Positions 49,319-57,746 of a stretch of DNA of 64,000 nucleotides are shown here, in pieces; within the stretch, counting starts at the first letter, position 1; every line of letters starts with the position of its first letter. This DNA comes from Pseudomonas purpurea (lineage in GTDB: Bacteria > Pseudomonadota > Gammaproteobacteria > Pseudomonadales > Pseudomonadaceae), in the NCBI RefSeq assembly GCF_039908635.1, contig NZ_CP150918.1, positions 4,976,001 to 5,040,000 of the forward strand. Direction: 5' to 3'. The position numbers and the translations under genes are program-made. The notes under the pieces were generated by a model, which saw nothing but the letters and a program-made list of their open reading frames with translations, was not told the origin of the DNA and did not search any database.

Positions 49319-50245
49319 CTAATTCACACGGGATTCTGTCGGCACCAGGGCGGCTGGCCGCTCAGGAGCACGTCGCCACTGCGGCAAGCCGATCAGCACC
49401 ACGGCGCTGATGATCACCGTCATCGCCATCGCCTCTTCCCAGCCAATGGTTTCACCGGCAAATACGATCCCCAACAACACCGCCACCGCCGGGTTGACGT
49501 AGGCATAACTGGTGGCCGCCGCCGGGCGAACGTTTTTCAGCAAGTACATGTAGGCGTTGAACGCGACGATCGAGCCGAACACCACCAGGTACATCAGCGC
49601 CACCCAGCCTTCGAGCGGCGGCATGCTGTGCAGGCGCTCGCCAGACAACGCGCTGCCGATCATCAGCACCACGCCGCCCACGAGCATTTCGGCGGCACTG
49701 GCCATCGCCCCTTGTGGCAACGGCAAGTGCTTGCTCCACACCGAACCGAAGGCCCAGGCCGCCGCAGCGAAAATCAGCAACACCGCACCCAACGGGCTCG
49801 ATTGCAGGTTGGAACCGAGGTTGAGCATGGCGATGCCAATCAACCCGAGCACAATCCCCGCCCACTCCAGACGGGTATTACGCGCGCCCCAGAAATATCC
49901 ACAGAGCAAGGTAAACAGCGGCACCGTCGCCACCGCCAATGCCGCCACGCCGGAAGCCACACCCGAGTGCTCGGCGACCGTCACCGCGCCATTGCCACAA
50001 CTGAGCAGCAACACGCCGATGGCCGCGGCGGCTTTCCACTGCGGCCAGGTCGGCGCCGGGACTCCACGCCAGCGCAGAAAGGCGTACATCAGGCTCCCCG
50101 CAAGGATGAAACGCACGCCCCCGAGCATCAGCGGCGGCCAATATGCCACGCCGATGCGAATCACCAGGTAGGTCGATCCCCAGATCACATACAGCGCAAA
50201 GAAGGCACCCATCAACGGTAACGGGAAACGGCGAAGGCCAGGCAT
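49319..50245 (-). CDS. yedA: Drug/metabolite exporter, YedA type (EamA family)
   Basis: 308 residues with ten hydrophobic helices arranged as two EamA repeats. The N-terminal repeat begins ALYVIWGSTYLVIRIGVAYW and the second carries SYAYVNPAVAVLLGIVFAGE, the usual DMT signature. YedA-type members export amino acids or other metabolites; the substrate is not known. It is divergent from an Lrp-family gene 161 bases away, an arrangement in which the Lrp protein often controls the exporter. Confidence 0.88.
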   Translation of the reverse strand: MPGLRRFPLPLMGAFFALYVIWGSTYLVIRIGVAYWPPLMLGGVRFILAGSLMYAFLRWRGVPAPTWPQWKAAAAIGVLLLSCGNGAVTVAEHSGVASGVAALAVATVPLFTLLCGYFWGARNTRLEWAGIVLGLIGIAMLNLGSNLQSSPLGAVLLIFAAAAWAFGSVWSKHLPLPQGAMASAAEMLVGGVVLMIGSALSGERLHSMPPLEGWVALMYLVVFGSIVAFNAYMYLLKNVRPAAATSYAYVNPAVAVLLGIVFAGETIGWEEAMAMTVIISAVVLIGLPQWRRAPERPAALVPTESRVN

Positions 50246-50406
50246 GGGGACGCTCTACGACAGGACAAGTGGAGCATTATTCTAGAAAGCCGACTGACAG
50301 AACTTAAGTTACAAAACCTGTTTATAAGGCCCGTACACTTTTCAAAACATGGAGATCACCGTTATAAACCGTGCTTTCAAAAGCCTGCTACTTCAGGAGC
50401 CTGTTT

Positions 50407-50859
50407 ATGGACAAATACGATCGCATGCTGCTCAGTGCCCTGCTGGAAAACGGTCGGGCGTCCTACGCCGAACTGGCACGCAAGGTGAACCTCTCGGCCC
50501 CGGCCGTCGCCGAGCGCGTGGCGAAACTTGAGTCCAGCGGGGTGATCACCGGCTACCAGGCCACCGTCGACATGAGCAAAATCGGCCTGCCGATCCAGTG
50601 TGTGATCGAGTTGCGCCTGGCCCTGCACGGTAACCAGAAGGCGTACGACGAACTGGCCAGCATCCCCCAGATCACTGAATGCCATCGGGTCACCGGCGAC
50701 CCGTGCGTGATCATCCGGGCGGCGGTCGGTTCGATGACCGAGCTTGAGGACCTGATCAACCGCGTGGCGCGGTTCGGCTCCAGCAAGACGTCGATTGTGC
50801 TTTCCAGCGCCATCGAACGGCGCGTGCCGTTGGGGCAGTTGGAAGGGAACGGGAAGTAG
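50407..50859 (+). CDS. Lrp/AsnC-family regulator (adjacent to the yedA exporter)
   Basis: 150 residues: N-terminal HTH (KYDRMLLSALLENGRASYAE; KVNLSAPAVAERVAKLESSG) and C-terminal RAM/AsnC effector domain (ITECHRVTGDPCVIIRAAV). These proteins form octamers and respond to amino acids. Start ATG 50407 is chosen because AGGAG lies 8 bases before it; in-frame codons to 50371 lack a ribosome site. The divergent exporter is the probable target. No operator was recognised. Confidence 0.88.
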   Translation: MDKYDRMLLSALLENGRASYAELARKVNLSAPAVAERVAKLESSGVITGYQATVDMSKIGLPIQCVIELRLALHGNQKAYDELASIPQITECHRVTGDPCVIIRAAVGSMTELEDLINRVARFGSSKTSIVLSSAIERRVPLGQLEGNGK

Positions 50860-50920
50860 ACACCGGGCGGCGATCCGACGCGAGCGGTTGTCCGTCACCT
50901 CTCTAGCGGATGTGCCGCCG

Positions 50921-50946
50921 TCTTCGCGAGCAAGCCCGCTCCCACA
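50921..50946. repeat. Single REP unit
   Basis: CTTCGCGAGCAAGCCCGCTC (50922-50941) is the same unit as in the doublets at 7762 and 10322, here without an inverted partner. It sits between the Lrp gene and the exonuclease gene (convergent). Confidence 0.8.
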
Positions 50947-50963
50947 CTCAACCTACGCTGTCT

Positions 50964-51575
50964 TCAGAAACCGCGATGGCGCTTGAGGTGTTCGTTGATT
51001 TTTGCCGCGGGTACTTTCTGCAAGCTGCACAGCACGTCGTGGGACAACTCGCGCAGACCGTGTTTGTGCCGCAGTTCCTCGGCCAGATAGGCCGTCAGGT
51101 TCGCCGCCATCTCCGCATCGGCCATGGCCCGGTGAGCCTGGCCGGTGTGGGGCAGTTTTGCGAAGGTGGTGAGGGTGCCGAGTTTGTGGTTCGGCGCGGC
51201 CGGCATCAGGCGACGGGCCAGCAGCAGCGAGCAGGCAAAGTTCTGCAAGCGGGTGCGTTTGATCCGCCCCAGCTCAAAGTCCCAGAACTTCTGGTCGAAC
51301 GCCGCATTATGCGCGAGCAATGGAGTGCAGCCGACGAATTCGTTGACCTCGTTCATCACCGTTTCGGCCGAAGGCGCGGTGCGCAGCATGGCGTTGCTGA
51401 TGCCGGTCAGTTGCTCGATGAACACCGGCACTCGCACGCCCGCGTTCATCAGGCTTTGGTAACGCTCGACGATGCGCCCCTGTTCAAGAATCACCACGGC
51501 GATTTCCGTGGCCCGGCAACTGCTGCTCGGGGAGATCCCGGTGGTTTCAAAGTCGATGACGGCTATGCGTTCCAA
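50964..51575 (-). CDS. DEDD-type 3'-5' exonuclease
   Basis: 203 residues of the DnaQ/RNase T fold. Exo I DFETTG (AVIDFETTGISP), Exo II HNAAFD (LLAHNAAFDQKFW) and Exo III HRAMADAEM with the DEDDh histidine are all intact, so it is a likely active nuclease for DNA or RNA ends. There is no BRCT or other domain. It follows the NYN gene by 21 bases on the same strand, so the two nucleases are probably cotranscribed. Confidence 0.9.
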   Translation of the reverse strand: MERIAVIDFETTGISPSSSCRATEIAVVILEQGRIVERYQSLMNAGVRVPVFIEQLTGISNAMLRTAPSAETVMNEVNEFVGCTPLLAHNAAFDQKFWDFELGRIKRTRLQNFACSLLLARRLMPAAPNHKLGTLTTFAKLPHTGQAHRAMADAEMAANLTAYLAEELRHKHGLRELSHDVLCSLQKVPAAKINEHLKRHRGF

Positions 51576-51596
51576 ACGTGTTCCTACTGGTAAAAA

Positions 51597-52076
51597 TCAG
51601 TTTTTAAGCAGCAACGCGCCTTCGATCGGCACGTAGCGCGTCGCTGCGCGAATCAATGAGTTGGCGGTGAGCCCCGGCACGCCATAGGCGACCGCTTCCA
51701 CCCCGTGCTTGCTGATGATGCGCTCCAGCAACATGTCGAAATCACCGTCACCGGAAGCCAGCACCACTTCGTCGACGTGATCGGCGGCGTCCATGATGTC
51801 GAGGGTAATGCCCACGTCCCAGTCGCCCTTGGCCGAGCCGTCGCTGCGCTGGATGTACGGCTTGAGTTTCACGGTAAAGCCTAAGTTGCGCAGGATCTGC
51901 TGGAACTGCTGCTGTTTGCTGTCGCCGCGATCAATTGCGTAGGCGTAGGCCTCGACGATCTGCCCGCGCTGACTGATGTCAGCCCACAGGGCGGCGTAAT
52001 TGAAATGGCAGCCATAGGCCTGGCGCACAGTGTAATAGAGGTTCTGGACATCGGCGAACACCGCGATCTTCTTCAC
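51597..52076 (-). CDS. NYN-domain (LabA/DUF88-type) putative ribonuclease
   Basis: 159 residues, a single NYN PIN-like domain. The conserved acidic residues are visible in VFADVQNLYY (first Asp), KGDWDVGITLDIMD and VVLASGDGDFDMLLERI. That pattern predicts metal-dependent RNA cleavage. NYN proteins act in RNA turnover or, in some cases, toxin systems; here no partner antitoxin is evident. It is the first gene of a two-gene unit with the exonuclease. Confidence 0.88.
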   Translation of the reverse strand: MKKIAVFADVQNLYYTVRQAYGCHFNYAALWADISQRGQIVEAYAYAIDRGDSKQQQFQQILRNLGFTVKLKPYIQRSDGSAKGDWDVGITLDIMDAADHVDEVVLASGDGDFDMLLERIISKHGVEAVAYGVPGLTANSLIRAATRYVPIEGALLLKN

Positions 52077-52393
52077 CGCAAATCCTCATGGCGCACACTA
52101 GCGCAGGCGATTGATCAGACCCGAGGCCTGAAAAGTCGCCCAGTATGCCAGTCAGAAGGATTTTTCCGCGAATAATCAGTCCGGGACGCTACAACGCCCC
52201 GGACGAATGGTGCACTGCACACAGGAATCGTCGTCATGGTAATTCGATATTGCTGAAGTCGCCCTGGTCGTGCCTGCCGGGCGCTGGCTGTTACAGATTG
52301 TTTCAACGAGCTTTACCGAACGTTTACGTTTGCTCGACTGACGGTCGCATCGGTTAGAGTGTCGACATAGTTTGTTACTTGTGATCGCTGCCG
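52077..52393. other. Intergenic region upstream of the YciC-like gene
   Basis: 317 bases between divergent genes. It contains a hairpin GTCCGGG/CCCGGAC at 52179-52204 without a T-run. From about 52290 to 52380 it is AT-richer, probably the promoter of the YciC-like gene. No coding frame longer than 70 codons looks real. Confidence 0.5.
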
Positions 52394-53068
52394 ATGAATC
52401 CGCTAGATGTCCTCCGCGACTCCTTTTATTTCTTCCAGCGCAACCTGAGCCGGATCGTCACCCTGTGCCTGCCGCTGGTGGTGCTCGAAGCGCTGCTCCA
52501 GCAACTGCTCGGCCATGCCGTGGAGCCGGACGCTTTTCCCGGCTACAGCCTGATTGTCGAGTTGCTGGTGTATCCGCTGTACACCGGCGCGCTGATTCTG
52601 TTCCTCGACGCCCGCAGCCGGGGTGAATCCCCCGCAACCCTCGACCTGCTGGCCATGTCCGTGACGTTGTGGCCACGCCTGGCCGTGCTGGTCGCCATCA
52701 ACAGCATGCTGCTTCGCGTGGGCCTGTCGCTGTACTTTCTGCCGGGGGTCTGGCTGATGGTGATGCTGGCCTTCACCGAGTACCTGCTGGTGTTGCGGAG
52801 CCTGGAGCCACTGGACGCCATCAAGCAGAGTTTTCAACTGACCAAGGGGCACTTCCTGCGGATTCTGGTGTGCATGCTCTGCGTGATGGTGCCGTTGTGG
52901 GTGTTCAAGGGCACCAGCGTGACGGTCTACGCCGAACTGCAGAACCCGGTGCTGTCATTGCTGATGGACAGCGCCTACCGCTTTTTGCAATTGTTCCTCA
53001 GCGTGGTGCTGTATCGCCTGTATATGTTGATTTGCGAAAAGCCCGACACGCCTGACAGTACGGCCTGA
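52394..53068 (+). CDS. YciC-family (UPF0259) inner-membrane protein
   Basis: 224 residues with five or six hydrophobic helices (for example IVTLCLPLVVLEALLQQLLG; LYFLPGVWLMVMLAFTEYLL; ILVCMLCVMVPLWVFKG). The central stretch LVLRSLEPLDAIKQSFQLTK is the UPF0259/YciC hallmark. The function is unknown; E. coli yciC is an envelope gene of unclear role. Start ATG 52394. It is followed on the same strand by the EEP-family gene 73 bases later. Confidence 0.85.
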   Translation: MNPLDVLRDSFYFFQRNLSRIVTLCLPLVVLEALLQQLLGHAVEPDAFPGYSLIVELLVYPLYTGALILFLDARSRGESPATLDLLAMSVTLWPRLAVLVAINSMLLRVGLSLYFLPGVWLMVMLAFTEYLLVLRSLEPLDAIKQSFQLTKGHFLRILVCMLCVMVPLWVFKGTSVTVYAELQNPVLSLLMDSAYRFLQLFLSVVLYRLYMLICEKPDTPDSTA

Positions 53069-53141
53069 GCGCTCTACCCTTGGGGTCTGCCCGGCTCTGG
53101 GCTATGCTCGGGGTCAAATTTGTAACGCCATAAGCCGAGCC

Positions 53142-54221
53142 ATGACCCGTCTACTGCGCTACACCCTGCCAAGCCTGCTGATCTTCGTCGGCCTGCTGTT
53201 TGCCGTGGTCTACAGCCTGACCTGGCGCCCCGACACCAAGGAAATACTGCCGGTCAGTTGCCGCGCCGAGGCGCCCACCCTGGTGCCCGGCCAGGCATTG
53301 AAGGTGATGACCTGGAACGTCCAGTACCTGGCCGGCAAGCGCTACGTATTCTGGAACGACCTGGCCAACGGCACCGACGAACGCCCGACCCTGGAGGACA
53401 TGGCCTTCAGCCTCGACGAAGTGGCGCGGGTGGTCCGTGACGAAAAACCGGACATTGTCCTGCTTCAGGAACTCGACGATGGCGCCAAGGCCAGCGACTA
53501 TCAGGACCAGCTCACACTGCTCCAGGAACGCCTGAGCGACCTCTACCCGTGCAGCACCCACGCGTTTGACTGGAAAGCCGACTTCGTCCCGAACCCGCAT
53601 ATCTTCGGCAGCGTCGGCCGGCAACTGGCAACCCTGAGCCGCTACCAGATCGAACACGCCGAACGCCTGCAATTGCCGCAAGCCCCGGCCAACCTTGTCC
53701 GCCGACAGTTCCAGCCTCGGGAGGCCCTGCTCGTCAGTTACTTGCCATTGAGCGATGGCGGGCAGATCGCCGTGCTGAACACCCATCTGGACCGGGCGAC
53801 GCAACCGGACGACACCCTGCAATCCCAGGTGGAAGCCGTCGCCAAGGTGATCGACAAATTCGAAGGGCGCGGCACGCCGTGGCTGATCGGCGGGGATTTC
53901 AACCTGCTGCCGCTGGGTCAGTACCAACGCCTGGCGCCGGAGCAACGCACGCCCTACTCGCCCGACAGCGCGCTGCACCTGCTGTGGGACAAGTACCCGA
54001 TGATCCCGACCAACAACGAAGCCAGCGGTATCGACCGCGCAGACTGGCTCACCCACTACCCCAACGACCCCACCCTCAATGGCCCGGACCGCACGGTCGA
54101 CTATCTGTTTTACAGCCCACGGATCAAACGGGTGGAAGCCGAAGTGCGGCAGGACGATACCTTGCGCATCTCCGATCACTTGCCGGTGATTGCGCGGTTT
54201 CTACTGCCGGCCGCCCCCTGA
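53142..54221 (+). CDS. Membrane-anchored endonuclease/exonuclease/phosphatase-family protein
   Basis: 359 residues: an N-terminal uncleaved helix (LPSLLIFVGLLFAVVYSL, ~9-26) then an EEP domain with TWNVQYL, the metal-binding Glu of VLLQELDDG, LNTHLD, GGDFNLLP and the catalytic SDHLPVI. All core motifs are intact, so phosphodiesterase or phosphatase activity is expected in the periplasm. The substrate (nucleic acid, lipid or inositol phosphate) is unknown. Start ATG 53142. Possibly cotranscribed with the YciC-like gene. Confidence 0.88.
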   Translation: MTRLLRYTLPSLLIFVGLLFAVVYSLTWRPDTKEILPVSCRAEAPTLVPGQALKVMTWNVQYLAGKRYVFWNDLANGTDERPTLEDMAFSLDEVARVVRDEKPDIVLLQELDDGAKASDYQDQLTLLQERLSDLYPCSTHAFDWKADFVPNPHIFGSVGRQLATLSRYQIEHAERLQLPQAPANLVRRQFQPREALLVSYLPLSDGGQIAVLNTHLDRATQPDDTLQSQVEAVAKVIDKFEGRGTPWLIGGDFNLLPLGQYQRLAPEQRTPYSPDSALHLLWDKYPMIPTNNEASGIDRADWLTHYPNDPTLNGPDRTVDYLFYSPRIKRVEAEVRQDDTLRISDHLPVIARFLLPAAP

Positions 54222-54235
54222 AGCAATGAACAACC

Positions 54236-54367
54236 TGTGGCGAGGGGGCTTGCCCCCGTCCGGCTGCGAAGCAGTCGTAAACCGGCAGATGCGTTCTCTC
54301 TGATGCAATACGACCATCGATTTTAGGGCCGCTTCGCGACCCAACGGGGGCAAGCCCCCTCGCCACA
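54236..54367. repeat. REP doublet, GTGGCGAGGGGGCTTGC variant
   Basis: GTGGCGAGGGGGCTTGCCCC (54238-54257) and its inverted copy (54348-54367) with a ~90-base spacer carrying CTGCGAAGCAGTCGTAAACC. It lies between the EEP gene and hrpB (convergent). Confidence 0.85.
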
Positions 54368-54403
54368 GGATTGGTGTCAGCCGTTCCACACTACAGGGCC
54401 CGT

Positions 54404-56935
54404 TTACTTGCGGGGTTTCGCCCGCGCCGTTGCCTCGGCCACCAGTGGATCATCCGGCCAGTAGTGTTTCGGGTAGCGCCCCTTCAAATCCTTCTTCACC
54501 TCGGCATAAGTACTGCGCCAGAAGTTCGCCAGGTCCTGCGTCACTTGCACCGGGCGCCGTGCCGGTGAGAGCAAGTGCAACTTGACCACTTGCCGCCCAC
54601 CGGCAATACGCGGGGTTTCGGCCAGGCCGAACAACTCCTGCAAACGCACCGCGAGAATCGGCGGCTGTTCGCTGTAGTCCAGGCGAATCGAGGAGCCCGA
54701 CGGCACGCTCAAATGATGCGGCGCCTGCTCGTCGAGGCGTTGCGGCAAAGGCCACGGCAGCAGGTTATGCACGATGCTCGACAGGTCCAGGTTGGCAAAG
54801 TGGCTCAAGCGCGACACCCGTCCCAGGTACGGCATCAGCCAATGTTCAAGGCTGACGAGCAGTGTGGCGTCGCTGACGTCCGGCCATTCACTGTGCTCCT
54901 GTTTGCTCAAGTCGAGCTGACGCAGGAGTGCCACCCGCGCCTGCCATTGCCGCAGCTCCGGGGTCCAGGGCAGCAACTCCAGGCCTTTGCGCCGCACCAG
55001 GTTGACCAGCGCCTGACTGCGCGCTGCCTCATCCAGACCGGTCAACGGCTCGCGGCTGAGCACCAGTTCGCCGACCTTACGCTGACGCTCGGCCCGCAGC
55101 ACGCCTTCGCGTTCGTCCCAATCGAGCTGATCGACGCAACGCACTTGCTCCGCCAACACCGAGTCGAACAGCGCCGGATCAAAATCCGCCGCCAGATAAA
55201 TACGTTCTTCCCGCTGGCCCTGACGACTGCCCAAATCGGCGATCACCAGCCAGGGTTGTTTCATCAGGCTGTCGGCTTCAGCGAACAATGCCGCGCGACC
55301 GTTGGCCAGCCGATACTCTGCCCCACCGGCGCGGCGCTGCTGGGCCACGCGGTCGGGATAGGCCAGCGCCAGCAAGGCGCCGAGCCAGCGCGGATGATCC
55401 GGATCACTGACCGGTGCCTCGGCTTTGCCCCGCAGGTAGCCGCGATACTGTCGGGCCAACTGCCGCGCCCGCTGCACGCCACCCTGAGCGCCACGCGCAG
55501 CGCGCTCTTCGCCGGACAGCAGCACCAGACGACTGTGCAGGTCCGCACCGGCACCGCGCAAAATGTCTCGCTCACCGAGCAGCGCCGCCACATCGCAGGC
55601 CATGTTCGCCAGCCCCAGTGCCTGCCCACGCAACAACAAATGCGCGATACGCGGATGGGCCGGCAGCTCGGCCATGGCCTGGCCGTGACGGGTCAGCGTG
55701 CAGTCCTCGGGGGATTTGCCTTCACGTGCGCCCAGTCGATCGAGCAAATCCTGCGCCTGTGCATAAGCGGCCGCCGGCGGCACATCGAGCCACACCAGTT
55801 GCCCGGGTGTCACGCCCCACCGCCCGAGCTGCAGGGCCAGACCGGCAAGGTCCGCCGAAAGGATTTCCGCGCTGGCGTAGGCCGCCAGTTGTTCGTGCTG
55901 ATCCTGCGACCACAACCGATAACACACCCCCGGCTCCAGCCGCCCCGCACGGCCGGCGCGCTGGGTAGCGCTGGCCCGGGAGATGCGCTGGGTGTCGAGA
56001 CGGGTCATGCCGCTGCCGGGATCGAAGCGCGGCACCCGCGCCAACCCGGCGTCGATCACCACCCGCACGCCGTCGATGGTCAAACTGGTTTCGGCAATGT
56101 TGGTGGCCAGCACCACTTTGCGTTGGCCGGGCGGCGCCGGTTCGATGGCCGCACGTTGCGCTGCGAGGTCGAGTTCGCCATGCAACGGGCAGAGCAGCAC
56201 GTCAGCGCGCTCCCCCAAGGCGTCGGCCAACTGTTGATGCACGCGACGGATTTCCGCCTGACCAGGCAGGAACACCAACAGGCTGCCGCTTTCATCATTC
56301 AAGGCTTCCAGCACGGTTTGCACCAGACGCGGCTCGATGAACTCACCCGGCTGAAACGGCCGGCCCCAGCGCATCGTCACCGGGTACATGCGGCCTTCGC
56401 TGCGCAGGATCGGCGCGTCATTGAGCAAACCGGCCAGGCGCTCGCCTTCCAGGGTCGCCGACATCAGCAGGATTTTCAGCGGCTGGTCATCGCGAAACAG
56501 CTCACGGCCATTCAGGCTCAGGGCCAGCGCCAGGTCGGCATCCAGACTACGCTCGTGGTATTCGTCAAAAATCAGCAGGCCCACGCCGTCCAACGCAGGG
56601 TCATCCTGCAAGCGGCGCGTGAGGATGCCTTCGGTGACCACTTCGATGCGGGTGTTCGGCCCGACCTTGCTGTCGAGGCGAATCCGGTAGCCGACCGTTT
56701 CACCGACCTTTTCGCCCAGCTCGCTGGCCAGCCGTTCGGCCGCCGCCCGCGCCGCCAGCCGACGCGGTTCCAGCATGAGGATGGTTTGCCCGGCCAGCCA
56801 CGGCTCATTCAACATCGCCAGAGGCACGCGGGTGGTTTTACCGGCACCGGGCGGTGCTTCCAGCACGGCTTCGTGGCGTGTCGCCAGGGCGTCACGCAAG
56901 GCAGGTAAAACTTCATCAATCGGCAAAGAAATCAT
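54404..56935 (-). CDS. hrpB: ATP-dependent RNA helicase HrpB
   Basis: DEAH-type helicase of 843 residues. Motifs in order: Walker A APPGAGKTT (~27-35), motif Ia EPRRLAARA, DEYH (IFDEYHERSLDADLAL), SATLEG, the domain-2 motifs ATNIAETSLTIDGV and QRAGRAGRLEPG, and the long HrpB-specific C-terminal region (WVRPP-like core around 720-830, LTQDLANFWRSTYAEVKKDL). Substrate RNAs are not established. Start ATG 56933-56935 (MISLPIDEVLPALRDAL); GTGGAG 9 bases upstream. A 258-bp repeat element ends only 10 bases before the start codon. Confidence 0.93.
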   Translation of the reverse strand: MISLPIDEVLPALRDALATRHEAVLEAPPGAGKTTRVPLAMLNEPWLAGQTILMLEPRRLAARAAAERLASELGEKVGETVGYRIRLDSKVGPNTRIEVVTEGILTRRLQDDPALDGVGLLIFDEYHERSLDADLALALSLNGRELFRDDQPLKILLMSATLEGERLAGLLNDAPILRSEGRMYPVTMRWGRPFQPGEFIEPRLVQTVLEALNDESGSLLVFLPGQAEIRRVHQQLADALGERADVLLCPLHGELDLAAQRAAIEPAPPGQRKVVLATNIAETSLTIDGVRVVIDAGLARVPRFDPGSGMTRLDTQRISRASATQRAGRAGRLEPGVCYRLWSQDQHEQLAAYASAEILSADLAGLALQLGRWGVTPGQLVWLDVPPAAAYAQAQDLLDRLGAREGKSPEDCTLTRHGQAMAELPAHPRIAHLLLRGQALGLANMACDVAALLGERDILRGAGADLHSRLVLLSGEERAARGAQGGVQRARQLARQYRGYLRGKAEAPVSDPDHPRWLGALLALAYPDRVAQQRRAGGAEYRLANGRAALFAEADSLMKQPWLVIADLGSRQGQREERIYLAADFDPALFDSVLAEQVRCVDQLDWDEREGVLRAERQRKVGELVLSREPLTGLDEAARSQALVNLVRRKGLELLPWTPELRQWQARVALLRQLDLSKQEHSEWPDVSDATLLVSLEHWLMPYLGRVSRLSHFANLDLSSIVHNLLPWPLPQRLDEQAPHHLSVPSGSSIRLDYSEQPPILAVRLQELFGLAETPRIAGGRQVVKLHLLSPARRPVQVTQDLANFWRSTYAEVKKDLKGRYPKHYWPDDPLVAEATARAKPRK

Positions 56936-56945
56936 GCTGGCTCCA

Positions 56946-57203
56946 CAGGGCGTGCCCAGAGTAAATAGCGCAACGCGTTGGATGTGTGGGTGTGCCAGGC
57001 AAGGCGCGGGACGCTGGCAAGGGTCGTTTCCTTGCCAAGTCCCGCAACGCAGCATGGTGCACCCACACATCCAACCCGAAGGGCCGAACCCCGAAAACAG
57101 TCATTCGCCGTCATGCGTTGTCGATCTGGAAACACCAAACATCAATCCTCACATAGTCTTACCAGGGTGAGGCGCGACCGCAATTTACTCTGGGCACGCC
57201 CTG
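56946..57203. mobile_element. MITE-like element with perfect 21-bp terminal inverted repeats
   Basis: Bases 56946-56966 and 57183-57203 are exact inverted copies (CAGGGCGTGCCCAGAG... and its complement). Inside lies a large imperfect hairpin: GTTGGATGTGTGGGTG (56977-56992) pairs with 57060-57075, and GGCAAGG (57016-57022) pairs with 57030-57036 around a 7-base loop. No transposase or real gene is inside; short frames are by-products of the repeat. No target-site duplication was evident at the ends. It lies between hrpB and the lipoprotein gene, and probably contains or replaces the hrpB promoter. Confidence 0.75.
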
Positions 57204-57298
57204 CCGGCGCGAGTATAACGGCGAACTGCCTAGCATTAGTGACGGTCCTAATTCAGACCGACGACGATTCGTTTCAAGTTTTACTCAGGAGATTTTCC

Positions 57299-57718
57299 AT
57301 GCGTGCTCCCTTTCGCCTGATGGGCGGTGTACTGGTTGCGACCCTGCTGACCCAAGTGACCGCGTGCGGTTCGATTTTCTACCCCGACCGCCGTGGCCAG
57401 ATCGACGGCAAGATCGACCCGGCGATTGCCGTGCTCGATGCCGTGGGCCTGCTGTTTTATGTGATTCCGGGGCTGATCGCATTTGCCGTGGACTTCACCA
57501 CCGGGGCGATTTACTTCGAACCGGGCAAGACCGCGCAGGTGGCGCCCGAGAAACTTCAGCAAGCCATCGGGGCCGACGGCCAGGTCGATAACCACAAGCT
57601 GCAGGCTATTCTCGAAAGTGAACTGGGCCGCGACTTCCCGCTGGATGACCCCCGCCTGATCCAGCACAAGGGCAGCGCTCAACAATTGGCCCTGCTGGGC
57701 CTGCAACCCACCATTTGA
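57299..57718 (+). CDS. YceK/YidQ-like lipoprotein
   Basis: 139 residues. A lipoprotein signal is clear: MRAPFRLMGGVLVATLLTQV, then TAC with the lipidated cysteine at residue 23. The mature N terminus CGSIFYPDRRG and the helix LDAVGLLFYVIPGLIAFAVD recall YceK/YidQ proteins. The rest (APEKLQQAIGADGQVDNHKL) is not recognised. Ser at +3... after Gly suggests outer-membrane sorting rather than Asp-mediated retention. Start ATG 57299 with AGGAG 9 bases upstream. Next gene fieF lies 28 bases downstream, so one transcript is likely. Function unknown. Confidence 0.8.
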   Translation: MRAPFRLMGGVLVATLLTQVTACGSIFYPDRRGQIDGKIDPAIAVLDAVGLLFYVIPGLIAFAVDFTTGAIYFEPGKTAQVAPEKLQQAIGADGQVDNHKLQAILESELGRDFPLDDPRLIQHKGSAQQLALLGLQPTI

Positions 57719-57746
57719 TGCCTGACAACGAGGAAACACCGTCGCA

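Noticed and set aside
54575..56908. Open frame of 777 codons opposite hrpB
   Set aside because: Antisense to a complete hrpB with all helicase motifs; biased composition.
56916..57104. Small frames inside the hrpB-proximal element (for example ending HDFFAD)
   Set aside because: They arise from the inverted-repeat sequence of the element itself, with no start signal; treated as repeat by-products.
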